Assembly: GCA_018623505.1 (NCBI GenBank)
Contig: JAAZVM010000016.1
Coordinates: 1-8,045, forward strand
Reading direction: 5' to 3'
Source: Patescibacteria group bacterium
Lineage (GTDB): Bacteria > Patescibacteriota > Gracilibacteria > BD1-5 > UBA6164
DNA: 8,045 nt
The notes beneath the pieces were generated by a model. It ran no database searches and was not told the origin of the DNA. It saw only the letters and a list, made by a program, of their open reading frames with translations. Both the position numbers and the translations under genes were made by a program. Position 1 is the stretch's first letter. Each line of letters begins with the position of its first letter. Below, piece by piece: positions 7,095 to 8,045 of this stretch.

Positions 7095-7100
7095 ATTATA
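7095..7100 (-). promoter_or_regulatory. -10 element for the ABC-F gene
   Basis: On the - strand an exact TATAAT lies 34 bp before the ATG at 7060. The closest -35 candidate is TTGTTT (+ strand 7120-7125) at 19 bp spacing, in the loop of the preceding gene's terminator, so promoter and terminator would overlap. Confidence 0.5.
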
Positions 7101-7101
7101 T

Positions 7102-7140
7102 AAAAAAAACTTTTAATTAAAACAATAATTAAAAGTTTTT
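7102..7140 (-). terminator. Terminator of the coiled-coil protein gene
   Basis: A perfect 15-bp stem, + strand 7105-7119 and 7126-7140, with a 6-nt loop. On the - strand it is followed by eight T's (A's at 7102-7109). It begins 10 bp after the UAG stop. The A-rich 5' side on the - strand is balanced by the U-tail, as in the other terminators here. Confidence 0.85.
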
Positions 7141-7150
7141 AGCAAATATT

Positions 7151-8045
7151 CTACTCCTTATTTAATAACTCTTCCCTTGCTTTATTTCTTGCTTCCTTAA
7201 AAGAAACTCATAAATTCCAATATTTTTTAATAGCTAATAAAATTATATGTAATTTAGAAGGTTCTTTTCTCTTCCTAATTTTATTAGGATTAACATTATG
7301 TTTAACAACTCTCCTTGTTCTAGGTTTAGATTCGATTTCTTTTCTAGCTTGTTCTTTCTTTTCTTTTTTAGATTCCAAGACTATTTCTTCTACCTCAACT
7401 TCAGTTTTAGATAATATCTTTTCTAAATTATCCAAAGATTCCCCATTTACTAAACAATTAACAAGATCTTTAATTACATCTTCTGGTGTATCATTTGGTA
7501 ATTTATCAAAAAAAACTTTGAATTTTTTTACTCTATTCTCTATTTGATTTAAACTTTCCAAAAATGAGCTAAATAACTTCTTATATTCATCAATATCAAT
7601 AACTTCAGATGGTAAATTATCTTCACCATGATTAATAGAAATAGTAGATTCTACAGTTATTCATTTTCTTATAGTTGTGAAAAAATCAGTAATTAAATCC
7701 TTATCTAAGTCTGATAAATTTAAATCAGAAAAAAATTTTTCTATATAATATAATCTTACTCTAATCTGTTCTAATATTTTATTATGAACAACTAATAATT
7801 TAATTAATGGAACATCTTGCGGTATTTTAGACTTATAATTTAATAATTCATTTAAACTTTCTTTGATTAAATCAGGAGTTTTAGTACCAGATATTAATTT
7901 TTTTATATCTTCATCAGATAAATCTCAAACACTTTCTTGTATTGATATTATACTATTTACCCTCTCTTGTATTCACTCTATTGTTTCCAAAACACTACTT
8001 AGTTTATCTATTGCCTGTTTTTTGAGTGAAACTGTATTATTGATA
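7151..8045 (-). CDS. Charged, helix-rich (coiled-coil) protein of unknown function, 3' part
   Basis: Open from the right edge of the window to UAG at 7151; 297 residues are visible and the start lies beyond 8045. I do not recognise it. The sequence is almost entirely helix-forming and rich in Lys, Glu, Ile and Leu (for example KKQAIDKLSSVLETIEGIQERVNSI), with likely coiled coils. Around residues 210-250 it becomes extremely charged (ESKKEKKEQARKEIESKP) and is followed by a basic patch RTRRVVKHNVNPNKIRKRK. A final short helix, SFKEARNKAREELLNKE, forms the C-terminus. The basic patch could bind nucleic acid or another polyanion; that is inference. No membrane segment, cysteine-rich site or catalytic motif was seen. 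An in-frame UGA (Gly) near the C-terminus would falsely end it under the standard code. Gly is 4 UGA and 3 GGN. Confidence 0.8.

Noticed and set aside
1..8045. CRISPR array, insertion sequence or toxin-antitoxin pair
   Set aside because: No regularly spaced direct repeats, terminal inverted repeats, transposase motif or paired small genes were found.

Overview
The window comes from a low-G+C bacterium in which UGA is read as glycine, while UAA and UAG remain stops. This is direct from the sequence: every recognisable protein is interrupted by in-frame UGA exactly where its family has glycine. Examples are both glycines of the asparaginase T-G-G-T motif, both glycines of the first ABC signature, and GRS and the second G of PGG in FolD. 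UGA=Gly is established for Candidate Phyla Radiation lineages Absconditabacteria (SR1) and Gracilibacteria (BD1-5). No CGN arginine codon was seen in any gene (Arg is AGA/AGG), which fits those lineages. I cannot separate the two phyla from this window. A standard-code gene call would shred almost every gene here.

Layout: 1-1059 (+) is the 3' part of a VirD4/TraD-like P-loop ATPase gene. It converges on a small membrane-anchored protein gene (1095-1916, -), with a symmetrical terminator between them. From a 125-bp divergent intergenic region, folD (2042-2875, +) is read the other way under a clear promoter. Then come three tRNA genes on the + strand, Gly(TCC), Ile(GAT) and Pro(TGG), with one promoter, an internal terminator-like hairpin and a final terminator. 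From 3444 to the end everything protein-coding is on the - strand. In order of transcription these are a coiled-coil/charged protein gene entering from the right edge (7151-8045), a two-domain ABC-F ATPase (5603-7060), a type I L-asparaginase (4406-5428), a hydrolase-like fragment (about 4064-4375), and a GTP cyclohydrolase II (3444-4013). Hairpins with T-runs separate the coiled-coil gene from the ABC-F gene and the ABC-F gene from ansA.

Functionally this is mostly a housekeeping neighbourhood: one-carbon metabolism (FolD), translation (three tRNAs and an ABC-F ribosome-associated ATPase) and amino-acid/nucleotide salvage (asparaginase, GTP cyclohydrolase II). A possible cell-surface or DNA-transfer component (VirD4-like ATPase) lies at the left edge. 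The most notable points are the intact RibA-type enzyme with no other riboflavin gene beside it, its pairing with ansA around a decayed hydrolase-like frame, and the strong gene-to-gene difference in UGA versus GGN glycine use. I found no CRISPR array, insertion sequence or obvious new defence system.
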